Positions 4,765-5,175 of a DNA stretch of 5,175 nucleotides are shown in pieces. The stretch is from Phycisphaerales bacterium. Its GTDB lineage: Bacteria > Planctomycetota > Phycisphaerae > Sedimentisphaerales > Anaerohalosphaeraceae. A model generated the notes under the pieces. The model was given only the letters and a program-made list of their open reading frames with translations. It made no database searches and was not told the origin of the DNA. The position numbers were made by a program, and so were the translations under genes. How positions within the stretch are numbered: position 1 is the first letter of the stretch; every line of letters begins with the position of its first letter. Location: positions 1 through 5,175 of the forward strand of contig DSDH01000392.1 in the NCBI GenBank assembly GCA_011055475.1. Direction: 5' to 3'.

Positions 4765-5175
4765 GTGGAGACCGACCGGAAGATCGCATACTTCACGATG
4801 GAAATCGGGCTGGATGCGGGTATTCCCACGTATAGTGGGGGGCTGGGCATCCTGGCGGCCGACACGGTCCGGTCGGCGGCGGACCTGGAAGTGCCGATGG
4901 TCGCTATGACCCTGCTGCACCGGCAGGGGTACTTCTACCAGCGTCTGGATGCCCAAGGCGCCCAGCAGGAGGAGCCGGTGGCGTGGAACGTGGACGATTT
5001 TCTCACGATGGTGCCGGTCAGGGTCTCGATCATGCTGCGAGGCCGCCAAGTGGCGGTGGGGGTCTGGCGGTATGACGTCAAAGGCTACGGGGACTACTCG
5101 GTGCCGGTGTTTTTTTTGGACACGGACGTGCCGGAGAACGCCGAGGAGGATCGATCCCTGACGCATTGGCTGTAC
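4765..5175 (+). CDS. glgP: Alpha-glucan (glycogen/maltodextrin) phosphorylase, N-terminal part (cut by window end)
   Basis: This is the start of a GT35-family phosphorylase, the PLP-dependent enzyme that releases glucose-1-phosphate from alpha-1,4-glucans using phosphate. The 137 visible residues include IAYFTMEIGLDAGIPTYSGG (7-26), GLGILAADTVRSAADLEVPM (26-45), LLHRQGYFYQR (50-60), VWRYDVKGYG (100-109) and VPVFFLDTDVPENAEEDR (113-130). All match the short, bacterial-archaeal type of alpha-glucan phosphorylase and not the long E. coli/animal type. The conserved motif begins only seven residues after the GTG start, so this protein lacks the N-terminal DUF3417 region of about 100 residues carried by many relatives. 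The catalytic and PLP-lysine regions lie beyond the window. The reading frame has no in-frame stop through 5175. A T8 run at 5110-5117 encodes Phe-Phe-Leu, and the conserved LDTD follows in frame. The gene sits 45 nt after the zinc-ribbon gene. Confidence 0.92.
   Translation, partial: METDRKIAYFTMEIGLDAGIPTYSGGLGILAADTVRSAADLEVPMVAMTLLHRQGYFYQRLDAQGAQQEEPVAWNVDDFLTMVPVRVSIMLRGRQVAVGVWRYDVKGYGDYSVPVFFLDTDVPENAEEDRSLTHWLY

Overview
This is a GC-rich bacterial chromosome fragment made mostly of ordinary housekeeping genes. Six genes are complete or nearly so in view, and the two at the ends are cut by the window edges. Gene content and protein style (fused-looking intermediate GC-rich codon use, the two-subunit type of class I fumarase, a short alpha-glucan phosphorylase, a ribE-pdxA-rsmA cluster, a DUF4160/DUF2442 pair) would fit a planctomycete such as a Phycisphaerae-type anaerobe, but that assignment is an impression and not proven by anything here. 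There is no rRNA, tRNA, CRISPR array, insertion sequence or phage gene.

Layout from left to right. Positions 2-784 (+) hold the 3' part of a class I fumarate hydratase alpha subunit. Two small overlapping minus-strand genes follow, DUF4160 (1047-1286) and DUF2442 (827-1087). These form a recurrent gene pair that resembles a toxin-antitoxin module, and they have their own well-formed promoter candidate, whose -35 box overlaps the rsmA stop codon. Next is a compact minus-strand operon transcribed ribE (3926-3285), pdxA (3276-2200), rsmA/ksgA (2222-1338). It has an 8-nt gap at the first junction and a 23-nt overlap at the second. It joins riboflavin synthesis, pyridoxal phosphate synthesis and 16S rRNA dimethylation, and the pdxA-rsmA order is the same as in enterobacteria.

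The 241-base region 3927-4167 is a divergent control region. It has a sigma70-like promoter candidate for each side (TTGACT-17-TATGCT leftwards, TTGCCG-16-TAGAAT rightwards) and a predicted leader hairpin on each side. To its right lie a two-helix membrane protein with a tandem C-terminal double zinc ribbon (4168-4719) and, 45 nt further on, the start of an alpha-glucan phosphorylase gene (GTG at 4765) that runs off the window. A GC-rich hairpin separates these last two genes.

No clearly new system is visible. The parts most worth checking are the DUF4160/DUF2442 pair with its private promoter, the uncharacterised zinc-ribbon membrane protein placed directly before glgP, and the absence of a fumarase beta-subunit gene downstream of the alpha subunit.
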